Below are positions 33,466 through 44,323 of a stretch of DNA of 64,000 bases, piece after piece. The translations under genes and the position numbers were made by a program. The notes beneath the pieces were generated by a model. The model did not search any database. It had not been told where the DNA came from and saw only the letters and a program-made list of their open reading frames with translations. The stretch's first letter is position 1. Every line of letters starts with the position of its first letter. This stretch comes from Tepidiphilus olei (GTDB lineage: Bacteria > Pseudomonadota > Gammaproteobacteria > Burkholderiales > Rhodocyclaceae), in NCBI RefSeq assembly GCF_006980705.1, contig NZ_SBHO01000001.1, forward strand, positions 372,001 to 436,000, given 5' to 3'.

Positions 33466-36038
33466 GACAAGTCGATCGCACGGGTGAGTTCGCTGACCAG
33501 CGCGTGGCGTCGTTGCGGGGATTCGAGCGCGTCGCCGCGAATGAGAAAGGTGTCTTCGGCACGTTCGCCCAGCGTGTCGATGCGCGCCATGTCGATGGCG
33601 ATCCCGTGACGTGCCAGGGTGCGCACGATTTTATAGAGCAGCCCGGGCTGATCGATGGCGGTGACGTTGAGGACGTAGTGTAGGCCCCTTTCGTCTGGAT
33701 TGAGGTGGATTTGCGGGGTAAAGGGGAAGTGGCGTACCAGCCGTGGAAGGCGCCTGCTGCCGAGATCGGGCTCGGGGGGAGAGCCTGGCTGGCTCAGCCG
33801 ACGCGGGAGTTCGTATTCGAGTAAGGGCAAGAGTTCGCGCGCCGGCAGATCGTTCGGAGGCCGTAGCACGAAACTGTCGAGCGCGTGGCCGGCATGGGTG
33901 GTGTGGATTTTCGCTTCCCAGACTTCGAGCCCGAGCTGAGTGAGGTAGGCGATGAGCCGCAAGAGCAGCTCGGGGGCGTCGCGCGTATAGACCATGAGCT
34001 GGATGCCGCCGTCCTCGGGCGACAGCCGTGCGCGTACTACCGGCTCTTCTTGTTGGAAGCGGCCGTAGAGGATGCGGGTGTGCCAGGCGATCTCTTCGGG
34101 GGAGTGGCGTAGGAAGTAGGCGGTATCGAGCGTGTGCCAGAATGGGGTCTCGGCCTCGGGGCGCAGGCCGTGGAATCGCAGCAAACGGCGGGCATCTTCG
34201 AGCCGGGTGGTGAGCGGATCGTGCGCGATTCCTTGACGGCTCTGACGCAGGTGGCGGCGCGTCGCTTCGAACAAATCGTGCAGTAGCCGTTCTTTCCACG
34301 GAGTCCACACTTTGGGGCTGGTGCCGCGGATGTCGGCGTGGGTGAGGAGATAGAGGGCGATGAGGCGACGTTCGTCCCCCACCAGCGTGGCGAAGCGCGC
34401 CACGGCCTCAGGATCGCTGATGTCTTCTTTCTGCGCCGTACGTGACATTTCCAGATGATGGCGCACGAGCCAGACGACGAGTTCGGCGTCTGACGAATCG
34501 AGCCGGTGTTCGCGGCAGAATCGTTCGGCCTCTTCCGCGCCAATGAGGCTGTGATCCCCACCCCGTCCCTTGCCGATGTCGTGGAAGAGCGCGGCGAGGT
34601 AGAGCAGCCAGGGTTGCCCGAACTCGAACATCAGCGCATTCATCGCCGGATATTCGTGCGCGTGTTCGCCCATGGTGAAGCAGCGCAGGTTGCGTACGAC
34701 CATCAGCGTATGGGTATCGACGGTGTAGGCGTGGTAGAGGTCGTACTGCATCTGGCAGATGATGCGCCGCCAGGGAGGGAGGTAGCGCGAGAGGATGCCG
34801 AACTGATTCATCCGCCGCAGGCCATGCACGATGCCGCGGCGCTGTTTCAGGAGGTCGAGGAAGAGTGCCTGGTGGCGGGGTTCGAGGTGATAGGCGTCGT
34901 CGATGAGCTCGCGGTGTGCCCACAGCAGACGCAGGGTGCGAGCGGTGAGGTCGGTGAGCTCGCTTCTTTGTGCGAGCAGCAGGAAGACTTCGAGGAGCGC
35001 CTCGGGGTGACGTACGAAAGTGTCCTCGCTCACCACGTCGAGCCGGTCGCCCCGCTGCTGGAACCGCTCGTTGATGGGGAAGGGCAGGCGCTGGCGCTCG
35101 GGGAAGAGGGCTTCGGCGAAAGTAGCCATGAGGATGGCGTTGAGCTGTAACACCTGCTTGACGGTGAGGTAGTAACGCTGCATGAAGACTTCGGCCGGGC
35201 GACGACCATCCTGTCCGGCAATGTCCAGGCACTGTGCGAGTTTCTCTTGATGATCGAACAATAAGCGGTCTTCGGCGCGGCGTGCGAGTAAGTGCAAATG
35301 GATGCGCACACGGGCGATGAAACTCTGGCAGCGCGACAGCGCCTGCGCTTCGGCGGGGGTGAGCAGACCTTTGGTGGCGAGCGCCGCCCAGCCGCCCCGA
35401 TAGCCGAGCGCCCGGGCGATCCAGATGAGGAGCTGCAGGTCGCGCAATCCGCCGGGGTGTTCCTTGCAATTGGGCTCGAGCGCGAAGGGTGAGCCGAGCA
35501 TGCGGGCGTGGCGCTGTTCCTGTTCCTGGCGCTTGGCTTCATAAAAGGATCGTGGGTCGAGCCAGGTACGGTAGCGTTCGCGGAACGCGTGGTAGAGCGT
35601 GCGCGAGCCGGCAAGCAGCCGCGTTTCTAGGAGCGTGGTGGCGACCGTGATGTCCTCGTCGGCGAGCGCGAGCGACTGCTCGATCGTGCGCACGCTCGCC
35701 CCGACCTGCAAGCCCACGTCCCACAGCGCCGCCACGAGCGCGTGCACCCGTGCCTCGTCTTCGGCATCCGCCGTTTGGGCCAGCAGGATGAGGACGTCGA
35801 TGTCGGAGTGGGGATAGAGTTCGCCGCGGCCGTAGCCGCCCACGGCCAGGAGCGCCGCGCCGCGCGGCAAGGGGTGGGTTTCGAGTAGGCGACGCAGGGT
35901 TTCGTCGACCAGGTGCGCATGGCGCGCGAGGTAGCGCGCCGGGGAGAGGGTGGATGCGAGAAAGGCGCGTGCGAGCGCTTCGCGCCCGCTGGCGAGTTCA
36001 TCCTTGAGCGGGGCGAGGTTTTCAGCCGATGAAACCAT
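33450..36038 (-). CDS. glnD: [Protein-PII] uridylyltransferase/uridylyl-removing enzyme
   Basis: Sensor of glutamine that uridylylates or deuridylylates PII proteins and so controls nitrogen assimilation. 862 residues. Nucleotidyltransferase site [17 protein letters not shown] (about 66-82), the GlnD-specific middle, an HD domain with [15 protein letters not shown], and two C-terminal ACT domains (beginning near [12 protein letters not shown] and [12 protein letters not shown]). The ATG at 36038 lies inside the map 3' end; a TTG two codons earlier is also possible. Functionally related to gltBD elsewhere in the window. Confidence 0.96.
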   Translation of the reverse strand: MVSSAENLAPLKDELASGREALARAFLASTLSPARYLARHAHLVDETLRRLLETHPLPRGAALLAVGGYGRGELYPHSDIDVLILLAQTADAEDEARVHALVAALWDVGLQVGASVRTIEQSLALADEDITVATTLLETRLLAGSRTLYHAFRERYRTWLDPRSFYEAKRQEQEQRHARMLGSPFALEPNCKEHPGGLRDLQLLIWIARALGYRGGWAALATKGLLTPAEAQALSRCQSFIARVRIHLHLLARRAEDRLLFDHQEKLAQCLDIAGQDGRRPAEVFMQRYYLTVKQVLQLNAILMATFAEALFPERQRLPFPINERFQQRGDRLDVVSEDTFVRHPEALLEVFLLLAQRSELTDLTARTLRLLWAHRELIDDAYHLEPRHQALFLDLLKQRRGIVHGLRRMNQFGILSRYLPPWRRIICQMQYDLYHAYTVDTHTLMVVRNLRCFTMGEHAHEYPAMNALMFEFGQPWLLYLAALFHDIGKGRGGDHSLIGAEEAERFCREHRLDSSDAELVVWLVRHHLEMSRTAQKEDISDPEAVARFATLVGDERRLIALYLLTHADIRGTSPKVWTPWKERLLHDLFEATRRHLRQSRQGIAHDPLTTRLEDARRLLRFHGLRPEAETPFWHTLDTAYFLRHSPEEIAWHTRILYGRFQQEEPVVRARLSPEDGGIQLMVYTRDAPELLLRLIAYLTQLGLEVWEAKIHTTHAGHALDSFVLRPPNDLPARELLPLLEYELPRRLSQPGSPPEPDLGSRRLPRLVRHFPFTPQIHLNPDERGLHYVLNVTAIDQPGLLYKIVRTLARHGIAIDMARIDTLGERAEDTFLIRGDALESPQRRHALVSELTRAIDLSQTAK

Positions 36039-36849
36039 GGCCAAAACGCTCGCGCACGATCTCTGGTGGCGGCGGACAGCCGGGCGAGACGGTGAGCACT
36101 TCCACGCCGGTGTCGGTGACCAGCACCGCGTGTTCCCATTGCGCCGAGAGGCTGCGATCCTTGGTGATGACGGTCCAGCCGTCGGGCAGCACCGAGGTGG
36201 CCGCGCGTCCGGCGTTGATCATCGGCTCGATGGTGAAGATCATGCCAGGCTCGAGTTCGATGCCGGTGCCGGGTTTGCCGTAGTGCAACACCTGCGGGTC
36301 TTCGTGGAACTTGCGCCCCACGCCGTGGCCGCAGTATTCGCGCACCACGGAAAACCCATGGCGCTCGGCGTGGCGCTGGATGGCGGCGCCGATGTCGCCC
36401 AGGCGCGCGCCGGGCCGTACCTGGGCGATGCCCAGCCACATGCATTCGAACGTCACTTCCACCAGGCGCTTGGCGAGGATGCTCGTCTCGCCGCCTACGA
36501 CGAACATGCGGCTGGTGTCACCATGCCAGCCGTCCTTGATGACGGTGATGTCGATGTTGAGGATGTCGCCTTTTTTCAGTTTCTTCGGCACGGGGATGCC
36601 GTGGCAGACGACGTGGTTGACCGAGGTGCAGATCGACTTGGGGTAGGGCCGGCTGCCGCCGCCGGTGTAGTTGAGCGGCGCGGGGATGGTGCCCTGGACG
36701 TTGACCATGTAGTCGTGACAGAGCCGGTCGAGCTCCTCGGTGGTCACGCCCGGCTGCACGTAGGGGGCGATGTAGTCGAGCACTTGGGCGGCCAGCCGCG
36801 AAGCGACGCGCATTTTTTCCAGGTCTTCGGGATTGGTATAGATCGCCAT
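36022..36849 (-). CDS. map: Methionine aminopeptidase, type I
   Basis: Removes the initiator methionine from nascent proteins. 275 residues. Five metal ligands are in place: Asp in NIDITVIKDG and HGDTSRMF, His in CGHGVGRKFHE, Glu in FTIEPMIN and WEHAVLV. An N-terminal VNHVVCHGIP segment is typical of the type I class. The stop overlaps the glnD start; prfB lies 17 bases upstream, so prfB-map-glnD is probably one transcript. Confidence 0.96.
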   Translation of the reverse strand: MAIYTNPEDLEKMRVASRLAAQVLDYIAPYVQPGVTTEELDRLCHDYMVNVQGTIPAPLNYTGGGSRPYPKSICTSVNHVVCHGIPVPKKLKKGDILNIDITVIKDGWHGDTSRMFVVGGETSILAKRLVEVTFECMWLGIAQVRPGARLGDIGAAIQRHAERHGFSVVREYCGHGVGRKFHEDPQVLHYGKPGTGIELEPGMIFTIEPMINAGRAATSVLPDGWTVITKDRSLSAQWEHAVLVTDTGVEVLTVSPGCPPPPEIVRERFGHGFIG

Positions 36850-36866
36850 CGTTCGTTCGCTTCCGG

Positions 36867-37971
36867 TCAGACGCCCTGTTTGAGCGAGGCTTCGATGAAG
36901 CCGTCGAGATCGCCGTCGAGCACGGCCTGGGTGTTGCCCACCTCATAGCCGGTGCGTAGGTCCTTGATGCGCGACTGATCGAGCACGTAGGAGCGGATCT
37001 GGTGCCCCCAGCCGATGTCGCTCTTGCTCTCTTCGAGCTTTTGCTGTTCCTCGCGGCGCTTGCGCAGTTCGTGCTCATAGAGGCGGGCGCGCAGCATGGA
37101 CATGGCCGCGGCCCGGTTCTTGTGCTGGGAGCGGTCGTTCTGGCATTGGACGACGATGCCGGTGGGCAGGTGGGTGATGCGTACGGCCGAGTCGGTCCGG
37201 TTGACGTGCTGCCCGCCCGCGCCCGAGGCGCGGTAGGTATCGATGCGCAGATCCGCCGGGTTGATCTCGATCTCGATGGAGTCGTCGACTTCGGGGTAGA
37301 CGAAGACCGAGGCGAAACTGGTGTGCCGTCGGGCGTTGGAGTCGAAGGGGCTCTTGCGCACCAGGCGGTGGATGCCCGTTTCGGTGCGCAGATGCCCGTA
37401 GGCGTAGGGGCCGTTGACCTTGATGGTCGCGCTCTTGATGCCGGCCACTTCTCCTTCGGATTCTTCGAGCAGTTCGGTCTGGAAGCCTTTGCGCTCGCAG
37501 TAGCGCAGGTACATGCGCTCGAGCATCGCCGCCCAGTCCTGGGCTTCGGTGCCGCCGGCGCCGGCCTGGATCTCGATGAAGCAGTTGCCCGGATCCATCG
37601 GGTCGGAGAACATCCGGCGCAGTTCGAGCTCGTGCAGCTTCGCATCCAGCGCGTCGACCTCGGGGATGAGCTGCTCGAGCGAGGCCTCGTCGTTTTCTTC
37701 ATTGGCGAGTTCGAAGAGCTCGGCGAGCGCCTGGGCCGAGTCGGCCACTTCGTCGAGCGTCAGGACGACGTCTTCGAGTTCGCGCTTTTCCTTGCCGAGT
37801 TTTTGGGCCTGCTCGGGGTCGTTCCATACGGCGGGGTCTTCGAGGGCGCGGTTGACTTCTTCGAGCCGGCTTTTCTTCTCGGCGTAGTCAAAGATACCTC
37901 CGTAAGTCGGCGCCGCGCTCGGCGAGGCCATGGATTCGGGCTTCGAGTTCGTTGATCGCTTGGGCGTCCAT
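36867..37971 (-). CDS. prfB: Peptide chain release factor 2, with programmed +1 frameshift
   Basis: Recognises UGA and UAA stop codons and triggers peptide release. The gene is split between two frames: 27 codons from the ATG at 37971 end with CTT followed by in-frame TGA (37890-37888), and the remaining 340 residues continue in the +1 frame starting GAC at 37889. The joined product is 367 residues, the normal length. The recognition motif SPF (in RKSPFDSN) identifies RF2 rather than RF1, and GGQ is near residues 252-254. GGAGAAACG precedes the ATG. Plain translation of the second frame alone gives a spurious N-terminus. RF2 autoregulates its own level through the frameshift. Confidence 0.96.
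37887..37902 (-). promoter_or_regulatory. prfB programmed +1 frameshift site
   Basis: On the minus strand: CGGAGG, TAT, CTT, TGA, C. It has the internal Shine-Dalgarno-like element three bases before the slippery CTT, then the UGA stop with C as next base, the same arrangement as in E. coli prfB. When RF2 is scarce the ribosome slips and reads GAC instead of terminating. Confidence 0.95.
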
Positions 37972-38009
37972 CGTTTCTCCTGGAAAATGAGTAAAAATTT
38001 TGCTCGGGG

Positions 38010-38015
38010 ATTATA
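38010..38015 (-). promoter_or_regulatory. Candidate -10 element for prfB
   Basis: A perfect TATAAT on the minus strand that overlaps the recJ stop codon. Transcription would start near 38003, about 32 nt before the prfB ATG. No -35 hexamer matches at 16-18 bases, so this is tentative. Confidence 0.4.
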
Positions 38016-39729
38016 CGCTGCCGGCTTCGACCTCGGCCGGACGGGCGAGTTCGATCTGCAGCCGCAGCCGCTCGACGCCGTTCCACGCGTCGCGTATGGG
38101 ACGGTAGGCGAGCTCGACCTCGGAGGGCAGCGGTTCGGCATGGCCGAAGAAGATCGCCTCGCACGATTGGCGGGCACGGCGCAGCTTGAGCTGCAGGTGC
38201 GCGTCCTTGAGGAGGCGCTGTTCGGTGACGGTGAAGGCGTCGAGAAAGACCGGCGGGGGGAAACCCTGTCCCCAGACTTCGCCCTCGAGCCGGCCGACGG
38301 TGGCGAGCGTGAGCGCTTCGAGCGGAAGCGACCCGTCGGTGGGCAGCTCCGCCACGCCCAGCGCTTCGGTGCCGATCGTGTGCGCCGCCTCTTCGAACGC
38401 CTGCTCGAAGCGGGCGAGGTCGGCGGCGCGCAGGGTCACCCCGGCGGCCATGGCGTGTCCGCCGAAGCGCAGTAACAGCCCGGGGTGTTTCTTGCTGATC
38501 CAGTCCAGCGCATCGCGCAAGTGCAGTCCGGGGACGGAGCGCCCGGAGCCCTTGAGCAGATCTTCATCGCCCGGAGCGAAGGCGAAGACGGGGCGATGGT
38601 AGCGCTCCTTGATGCGCCCGGCGACGATGCCGATCACGCCCTGATGCCACTCGGGGTGGAAGAGCGTGAGGGTGGCGCGTCCCTCGAGCGCGAGGGCATC
38701 GAGCGCGAGCTCGGCCTGCTCGCGCATCTGCGCTTCGATGCCGCGCCGCTCCCGGTTGATGTCTTCGAGCCGCTGGGCGAGTTCCAGCGCGCGGCTCGGG
38801 TCGTCCTCGAGCAGGCAGGCAATGCCCAGGCTCATGTCTTCCAGCCGTCCGGCGGCGTTGAGGCGGGGGCCGAGAAAGAATCCCAGATCCTGGGCGGTGG
38901 CGCGGGCGGGGTCTCGTCGGGCCACCTGGAAGAGGGCGCGCATGCCCGCCTGCATCCGGCCGGCGCGGATGCGGCTCAGCCCCTGGGTGACGAGGATGCG
39001 GTTGTTGTGATCGAGCCGTACGACGTCGGCCACCGTCCCCAAGGCGACGAGATCGAGGAGCTGCGCGAGATTGGGTTCGGGGCGGGCCGCGAACGCGCCG
39101 CGGTGGCGCAGCTCGGCGCGCAGGGCCAGCATCACGTAGAAGACGACTCCCACGCCGGCGATCGCCTTGCTGGGGAAGTCGCAGCCAGGCTGATTGGGAT
39201 CGACGATGGCGTCGGCTTCGGGCAGGACGTCGCCGGGAAGGTGGTGGTCGGTGATCACGAGGCTCATGCCGAGCGCCCGGGCGGTCGCAGCCCCTTCGAC
39301 GCTGGCGATGCCGTTGTCGACCGTGATGAGGACGTCCGGTGCGAAACGTTCGGCGGCGAGCGCCACGATCTCGGGTGAGAGCCCGTAGCCGTAGGTGAAG
39401 CGGTTGGGGACGAGGAAATCGGCCCGGGCCCCCAGGGCGCGCAGCGCGCGTACGGCCACGGCGGTGGCGGTGGCGCCGTCGCAGTCGTAGTCGCCGACGA
39501 CCACGATGCGCGCCTGTGCTTCGATTGCATCGGCCAATAGTTCGGCCGCCTCGCGCGTGCCTTTCATCGCTTCGGGCGGCAGAAGGCGTGTGAGCGCCGT
39601 GTCGGCCTCGGCGGGGTGTTCGATGCCGCGGGCGGCGTAGAGGCGGGCGAGCAGGGGGTCGATGCCGGCTTCGAGCAGTCGCTCCAGTGCACGGCGTGGC
39701 GTGGGGCGGACGATGGGACGGGGGGTCAT
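38011..39729 (-). CDS. recJ: Single-stranded-DNA-specific exonuclease RecJ
   Basis: 5'-3' exonuclease in RecF-pathway recombination, mismatch and base-excision repair. 572 residues. DHH-family motifs in order: [22 protein letters not shown], and [10 protein letters not shown]; the DHHA1 motif reads [12 protein letters not shown]; a C-terminal OB fold follows. The ATG at 39729 overlaps the stop of the upstream gene (ATGA); the frame upstream of it runs antisense-free but within that gene and shows no homologous residues. Confidence 0.96.
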   Translation of the reverse strand: MTPRPIVRPTPRRALERLLEAGIDPLLARLYAARGIEHPAEADTALTRLLPPEAMKGTREAAELLADAIEAQARIVVVGDYDCDGATATAVAVRALRALGARADFLVPNRFTYGYGLSPEIVALAAERFAPDVLITVDNGIASVEGAATARALGMSLVITDHHLPGDVLPEADAIVDPNQPGCDFPSKAIAGVGVVFYVMLALRAELRHRGAFAARPEPNLAQLLDLVALGTVADVVRLDHNNRILVTQGLSRIRAGRMQAGMRALFQVARRDPARATAQDLGFFLGPRLNAAGRLEDMSLGIACLLEDDPSRALELAQRLEDINRERRGIEAQMREQAELALDALALEGRATLTLFHPEWHQGVIGIVAGRIKERYHRPVFAFAPGDEDLLKGSGRSVPGLHLRDALDWISKKHPGLLLRFGGHAMAAGVTLRAADLARFEQAFEEAAHTIGTEALGVAELPTDGSLPLEALTLATVGRLEGEVWGQGFPPPVFLDAFTVTEQRLLKDAHLQLKLRRARQSCEAIFFGHAEPLPSEVELAYRPIRDAWNGVERLRLQIELARPAEVEAGSV

Positions 39730-40760
39730 TGGGCGGTTTCCTCCAGCAGCCGCGCGAGTGTGTGCGGGCTGCGAAAAAGGCGGCGCAAAGGAGCGAGGCG
39801 GCGGCGCGATGGGGTGATCTCCAGGCGCACGCTCGCCTTGTCGCCGGGCAGCAGGAGCGAGAGGCGCGGCAAGCGGGCTTCGAACCCGGCGAGCCAGTCG
39901 CGATCGAGGGCGGCGAGGGCCGTACGCCAGGCGGTGAGGTCGAGCCGGCGGCAAGGGGCTTCGGCGGCATCGAGGAGCGCCACGTCGAACGTCTGTCCCG
40001 TGTCGTGCCCGGCGAGCACGAGGTCGTGTCCGGCGGCACTCGCCCAGCCGCGTGCGAGGGGATCGAGCGTATCCATGCCGAGCACGCGGCGGAAAGGGAC
40101 GGCGTTCGCCGTGGGCTGTTCGTTGCCCCACAACCACAGAGAATCGAGGGTGGGCCATCCCCGGCGGCGGCGTTCGGCATTGACGGGATGTGCGTGCAAC
40201 CAGACCTGGATTTCGTTCATCAAGCGTCGCCAGCGCCGGGCGTCTTCCCCTTGGGGTAAAAGGAGGTCGAGCGAGCGGCCGGAGGCTTCGTCGAGCGGGA
40301 CGAAACGCACCCCCTCGGCAGGAGCGGCGAGCCGCAAGTAGCCGCGCTGCGGTCTGGCGAGCTCGAATCCCAGGATCCACTCTGGAGCGAGCTGCGTGAG
40401 CCAGGCGGAGAGATCGGAGGCCAGGGCAGCGGCTTCTTTAGAGTCGAGTCCCGCTTCGCCCGGCTCGGTGACGACGATGCGATCGCGCGCGAGCGTCAGC
40501 GTCACCGGGTCGGCGCACAGCAGGAAACCGCCGGGGGAAGCCGGAGCCCCTGTTTCACCTCTCCGGCGCAGCTCGGCGAGCGGGGCTGGCGCCGGTCCCA
40601 GCACGGTGGCAAGCGTTTCGCGGTATGATCTCGGCGATTCGCGACGGCAGGCGCCCACGGCGAGCCAGCGTTCGAGCGTGGGGTGCGCAACGCCGTCGAG
40701 CAGGCCGTGCGCGCCGGCATTGGGCCAGAGCAAGCCGGGGAGGACGACGGTCGGAATCAT
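39726..40760 (-). CDS. RpfE-like conserved protein of unknown function
   Basis: 344-residue soluble protein, no signal peptide. It resembles proteins annotated in betaproteobacteria as 'regulatory protein RpfE' or loosely as phosphoglycerate-mutase-like, which are commonly encoded next to recJ. Visible features: PTVVLPGLLW at the N-terminus, an Arg/Trp-rich middle (WRRLMNEIQVWLHAHPVN, then WPTLDSLWLWGNEQP), and a C-terminal Arg-rich segment. No catalytic motif I can name. The ATG at 40760 follows a TACAAT box by only six bases, so the transcript may be leaderless. Its stop overlaps the recJ start. Confidence 0.75.
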   Translation of the reverse strand: MIPTVVLPGLLWPNAGAHGLLDGVAHPTLERWLAVGACRRESPRSYRETLATVLGPAPAPLAELRRRGETGAPASPGGFLLCADPVTLTLARDRIVVTEPGEAGLDSKEAAALASDLSAWLTQLAPEWILGFELARPQRGYLRLAAPAEGVRFVPLDEASGRSLDLLLPQGEDARRWRRLMNEIQVWLHAHPVNAERRRRGWPTLDSLWLWGNEQPTANAVPFRRVLGMDTLDPLARGWASAAGHDLVLAGHDTGQTFDVALLDAAEAPCRRLDLTAWRTALAALDRDWLAGFEARLPRLSLLLPGDKASVRLEITPSRRRLAPLRRLFRSPHTLARLLEETAQ

Positions 40761-40811
40761 GGGGCGATTGTACCGTCGACGACGTGCCCCACGGAAAACG
40801 GAAAAGGAACG

Positions 40812-42062
40812 ATGTACGAAGGGTTCATCGGCTGGCGCTATACGCGTCGGCAACGCGGCACGCGCGGGCGCAACGCGTTCGTGTCGTTCATCTCGCTGGT
40901 CTCCATGCTGGGCCTGATGCTGGGCGTGGCCGCCCTCATCGTGGTGCTGTCGGTGATGAACGGGTTTCAGGACGAACTGCGTCATCGCATCCTGGGGGTT
41001 GCCTCGCACATAGAGGTGTCGTCCCAGAGGGGGATGCTCGAAGCCTGGCCGGCGGTGCTCGATCGGGTGCGGCGTCATCCGGAGGTGCTCGGGGCTGCAC
41101 CCTTCATCCAGGAACAGGCGATGGTGAGCGGCAATGGCCGTGTGCAAGGGGTAGGCGTGCGGGGCATCGAGCCCTCGCTCGAGCGTGGCGTCGCCCAGTT
41201 CGACGATTATCTGCGGGCGGGCAGCCTGGATGCCTTGCAGCCTCATTCCTACGGGATCATTCTGGGCACGGATCTGGCGCGACGCCTGGCCGTGGGGATG
41301 GGCGACGAGGTGACGCTGATCGCGCCCACGGCAACGACGACGATTGCGGGTGTCATGCCACGGGTGCGCGCCTTTCACGTGGTCGGACTCTTCGAGTCCG
41401 GCATGTATGAATACGACTCGGGGCTGGTGCTGGTGCATCTGCGCGATGCCCAGGCGCTCTATCGCTACGGCGAGGCGGTTACCGGGGTGCGCCTGAAAGT
41501 GCGCGACCTCTTCGCTGCGCCGGCTGTGGTGCGTCAACTCGCTCCGACGCTGCCCGCCGGCTTGTGGCTGCGCGACTGGACGCAGACGCACGCCAATTTC
41601 TTCCGCGCCGTGCAGCTGGAGAAAACGATGATGACCCTCATCCTCTTTCTCATCGTGGCGGTGGCCGCGTTCAACATCGTCTCGACCCTGGTGATGGCAG
41701 TACAAGACAAAACCGCCGACATTGCCATTCTGCGCACCCTCGGTGCCAGCCCGGCTTCCATCATGGCGATTTTCATCGTGCAGGGCACGACCATCGGCGT
41801 GCTGGGGCTGACGGCGGGGCTCGCGCTGGGGCTGGCGATCGCGCACCACCTCGACGTGGTGGTGCCGGCGCTCGAACATCTCACCGGGGCAACCTTGTGG
41901 AACAAGGAGATCTACTTCCTGAGCGAGCTACCCTCGAAGGTGCTCGCTGCCGACGTGCTGCGCGTGCTCACCGGTTCTTTCGTGCTCACCTTGCTCGCCA
42001 CCCTCTATCCCAGCTGGCGCGCTTCGCGCCTGCAACCGGCCGAGGCGTTGCGCCATGAGTGA
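40812..42062 (+). CDS. lolC: Lipoprotein-releasing ABC transporter permease LolC/E
   Basis: Inner-membrane subunit that extracts lipoproteins for transfer to LolA. 416 residues: one N-terminal helix (after [20 protein letters not shown]), a large periplasmic domain (about 45-265), then three helices of the FtsX domain. The N-terminal [19 protein letters not shown] is characteristic of LolC/LolE. AAAAGGA precedes the ATG at 40812; longer in-frame starts overlap the divergent gene. Only one permease gene is adjacent to lolD, so the complex may be a homodimer, as proposed for lineages with a single LolF-type subunit. LolC versus LolE cannot be separated here. Confidence 0.92.
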   Translation: MYEGFIGWRYTRRQRGTRGRNAFVSFISLVSMLGLMLGVAALIVVLSVMNGFQDELRHRILGVASHIEVSSQRGMLEAWPAVLDRVRRHPEVLGAAPFIQEQAMVSGNGRVQGVGVRGIEPSLERGVAQFDDYLRAGSLDALQPHSYGIILGTDLARRLAVGMGDEVTLIAPTATTTIAGVMPRVRAFHVVGLFESGMYEYDSGLVLVHLRDAQALYRYGEAVTGVRLKVRDLFAAPAVVRQLAPTLPAGLWLRDWTQTHANFFRAVQLEKTMMTLILFLIVAVAAFNIVSTLVMAVQDKTADIAILRTLGASPASIMAIFIVQGTTIGVLGLTAGLALGLAIAHHLDVVVPALEHLTGATLWNKEIYFLSELPSKVLAADVLRVLTGSFVLTLLATLYPSWRASRLQPAEALRHE

Positions 42063-42753
42063 GATGACGATGCCCGACGCTCCGGTGCTGCAGGCGCAGG
42101 GGCTGAGCAAGGTGTACCTCGACGCCGGCGCACCGCTCACCATCCTCGAGGGCGTGGATTTGTCGGTTCAGGCTGGCGAGCGGGTGGCCATCGTCGGCGC
42201 CTCGGGCTCGGGCAAGAGCACCTTGCTGCACCTGCTCGGCGGGCTTGATAGGCCAAGCAGCGGAGAAGTGCGCTGGTCGGGGCGGGCGGTGTTCGCGCTC
42301 GACGAGGCGGCACGCGGGCGGTTGCGCAATGCCATGCTCGGTTTCGTCTATCAATTCCATCATCTGCTGCCGGAATTCACCGCGCTCGAGAACGTGGCAC
42401 TGCCATGGATGATCCGGCGCCGGCCGAAGGCCGAGGCACTGGAGCGGGCCCGGGTGCTGCTGTGTGAAGTCGGGCTGGAGGCGCGCCTCGCGCATTTCCC
42501 GTCCCAGCTCTCGGGCGGTGAGCGCCAGCGCGTGGCGATCGCCCGGGCGCTGGTCACCGAGCCACTCTGCCTGCTCGCCGACGAACCCACCGGCAACCTC
42601 GACCGGACGAACGCCGAGCGTGTCTTCGAATTGCTGCTCTCGCTCACCCGCACGCGCGGCATGGCGCTGGTGGTCGTCACCCACGACGAGCGCCTGGCCG
42701 CCCGGCTCGACCGCCGGCTCGTGCTGGAGTCGGGGCGGCTGGTAGCAGTATGA
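42055..42753 (+). CDS. lolD: Lipoprotein-releasing ABC transporter ATP-binding protein LolD
   Basis: ATPase that powers lipoprotein release by LolC/E. 232 residues. Walker [10 protein letters not shown], the Q-loop in [18 protein letters not shown] (the LolD-typical sequence), signature [15 protein letters not shown], Walker [12 protein letters not shown], and switch His in VVVTHDE. The ATG overlaps the lolC end by eight bases. Confidence 0.96.
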   Translation: MSEMTMPDAPVLQAQGLSKVYLDAGAPLTILEGVDLSVQAGERVAIVGASGSGKSTLLHLLGGLDRPSSGEVRWSGRAVFALDEAARGRLRNAMLGFVYQFHHLLPEFTALENVALPWMIRRRPKAEALERARVLLCEVGLEARLAHFPSQLSGGERQRVAIARALVTEPLCLLADEPTGNLDRTNAERVFELLLSLTRTRGMALVVVTHDERLAARLDRRLVLESGRLVAV

Positions 42754-42768
42754 TGTAGTGATGTCAGC

Positions 42769-43347
42769 TCATCCCTGCTTCTTTTTAGGTGCAAGGGAAG
42801 TCGTCGCCATGCGATGGCGGCTCTGGCGTCGTTGCCACTGGTGAATCAGATGCCAGCGCCACCAGGCGCGCACGAGGAAATAGCCTGCGATGGCAAGCGT
42901 GCTTGCCAGCACGAAGAGGCCGAGAAAGAGCGGCGTCCCCAAGGAGGCCACCCAGGCGAACGCCTGATCCATCCATTCTCTCAGGCTTTGCTCACCCCAT
43001 TCGGGTGCGGGCTGAAAGCCGCCGTTTTCTCGTCCGAGCAGGAAGCTTCCGATCTGGAAGGCGGCGAAATAGATCACGGGGATGGTGAAAGGGTTCGTAT
43101 AGAGGGTGGTGAACACGGCTACTGGCAGATTGGCGCGAAAGAGGACGCACAGGAGCGCGGCCGTGAGCATCTGGAACGGCCCGGGGATGAGACCGCACCA
43201 CAGGCCGATGGCCACACCCGCCGATACGGAGCGGCGGTTGATGTGCCACAGGCGCGGATGGAGCAGGGTGTTGCGGAAAGGACGCAGCCAGCGATTGTCG
43301 CGCACGACTTCGTGATTCGGCAGGATACGTTTGAACCAGCGCCGCAT
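42769..43347 (-). CDS. DUF2062 domain membrane protein
   Basis: 192-residue protein with about three hydrophobic helices. Family signatures: HPRLWHINRRSVSAGVAIG and the loop LYTNPFTIPVIYFAAFQ. DUF2062 proteins are common in betaproteobacteria and their function is not known. Sits head-to-tail after the alpha/beta hydrolase and converges on lolD, 15 bases apart. The C-terminus is basic (QRRQSRHR, KKK). Confidence 0.85.
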   Translation of the reverse strand: MRRWFKRILPNHEVVRDNRWLRPFRNTLLHPRLWHINRRSVSAGVAIGLWCGLIPGPFQMLTAALLCVLFRANLPVAVFTTLYTNPFTIPVIYFAAFQIGSFLLGRENGGFQPAPEWGEQSLREWMDQAFAWVASLGTPLFLGLFVLASTLAIAGYFLVRAWWRWHLIHQWQRRQSRHRMATTSLAPKKKQG

Positions 43348-43354
43348 GGGAACC

Positions 43355-44323
43355 TCAGGGCGAGGAGCGATCGAGCAAAAATTCCTCGACGATGGCGATC
43401 TGTTTCCGATCCATCAGCGCCGGGGCGTGGCCGACGCCGGGGATCTCGACCAGCTTGGCGCGCGGGCCGCGGCGGGTCATCGCTTCGGCGGTCTCGTGCG
43501 TGAGGAGGTCCGATTCGGCGCCGCGCAGCACCAGGGTGGGGCAGCGGATGGCATCCCACAGGGCCCAGAGATCGACGTCGAGTGCCGGCTGCGTCTGGAA
43601 AGGGACGGCGATGCCGGGGTCGTAGCGCAGCACCCAGCGGCCGTCCACGTCCTGGCGCACCGAATGTAAAGTGAGATGCCGCCACTGCGCGTCCGTGAGC
43701 GGTCCAAACGGCGCGTGGATGCGCCGCAGGTAGGCTTCGGCCTCTTCCAGGCTGGCGAAGTGCGGTGTTTCGCCCACGTAGCGCCCGATGCGTTCGAGCG
43801 AGGCGGCCGAGAGCACGGGGCCCACGTCGTTGAGCACCAGCTTGTCGATCGGGCTCATGGGCTGCGCGGCGAGCGTCATGCCGATCAATCCCCCCATGGA
43901 GGTACCGACCCAGTGCAGGGTCTTGGGGCGGATCTTGCCGAGCAGGGTGAGCATGTCCGAGACATAGAGCGGGATCGTGTAGTCGGTCTTGACGGTGAGC
44001 CAGTCGGAGAGCCCCCGGCCGACTACGTCGGGGCAAATGACCCGATAATAGGGTGCGAGCGCGCGGGCGAGTTCGTCGAAGTCGCGTCCGGTGCGCGTGA
44101 GACCATGCACGCACAGCAGCACCCTGGGGTTGGTAGGGTCGCCCCATTCGTAGTAGACCATACGGTGGATGCCGTGCGGGCCGACGCACATGATGTGATC
44201 GGTGCGCATTTCGGTGGGGTGGTCGGTGCGGCGCGGCGCAAATCCGCCGTCGGGGGTACGTGAGGCGGGGCGCGCGCCGGCGAGCCAGCGCTTGGCGCGT
44301 TCGAGCCAGTCGGCCAGACTCAT
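43355..44323 (-). CDS. Alpha/beta-hydrolase fold protein
   Basis: 322-residue serine hydrolase of unknown substrate. Oxyanion-hole region VLLCVHGLTRTGRDFDEL, nucleophile elbow GTSMGG, and a late His in GVGHAPALMD complete a probable Ser-Asp-His triad. No signal peptide. The ATG at 44323 overlaps the comEC stop (ATGA), and this choice removes residues that would lie inside comEC. Related proteins are annotated as epoxide hydrolases, haloperoxidases or esterases; none can be favoured. Confidence 0.85.
   Translation of the reverse strand: MSLADWLERAKRWLAGARPASRTPDGGFAPRRTDHPTEMRTDHIMCVGPHGIHRMVYYEWGDPTNPRVLLCVHGLTRTGRDFDELARALAPYYRVICPDVVGRGLSDWLTVKTDYTIPLYVSDMLTLLGKIRPKTLHWVGTSMGGLIGMTLAAQPMSPIDKLVLNDVGPVLSAASLERIGRYVGETPHFASLEEAEAYLRRIHAPFGPLTDAQWRHLTLHSVRQDVDGRWVLRYDPGIAVPFQTQPALDVDLWALWDAIRCPTLVLRGAESDLLTHETAEAMTRRGPRAKLVEIPGVGHAPALMDRKQIAIVEEFLLDRSSP

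Noticed and set aside
40768-40811. A plus-strand promoter for lolC in the 51-base gap
   Set aside because: TTGTAC is a weak -35 and nothing resembling a -10 lies 16-18 bases later.
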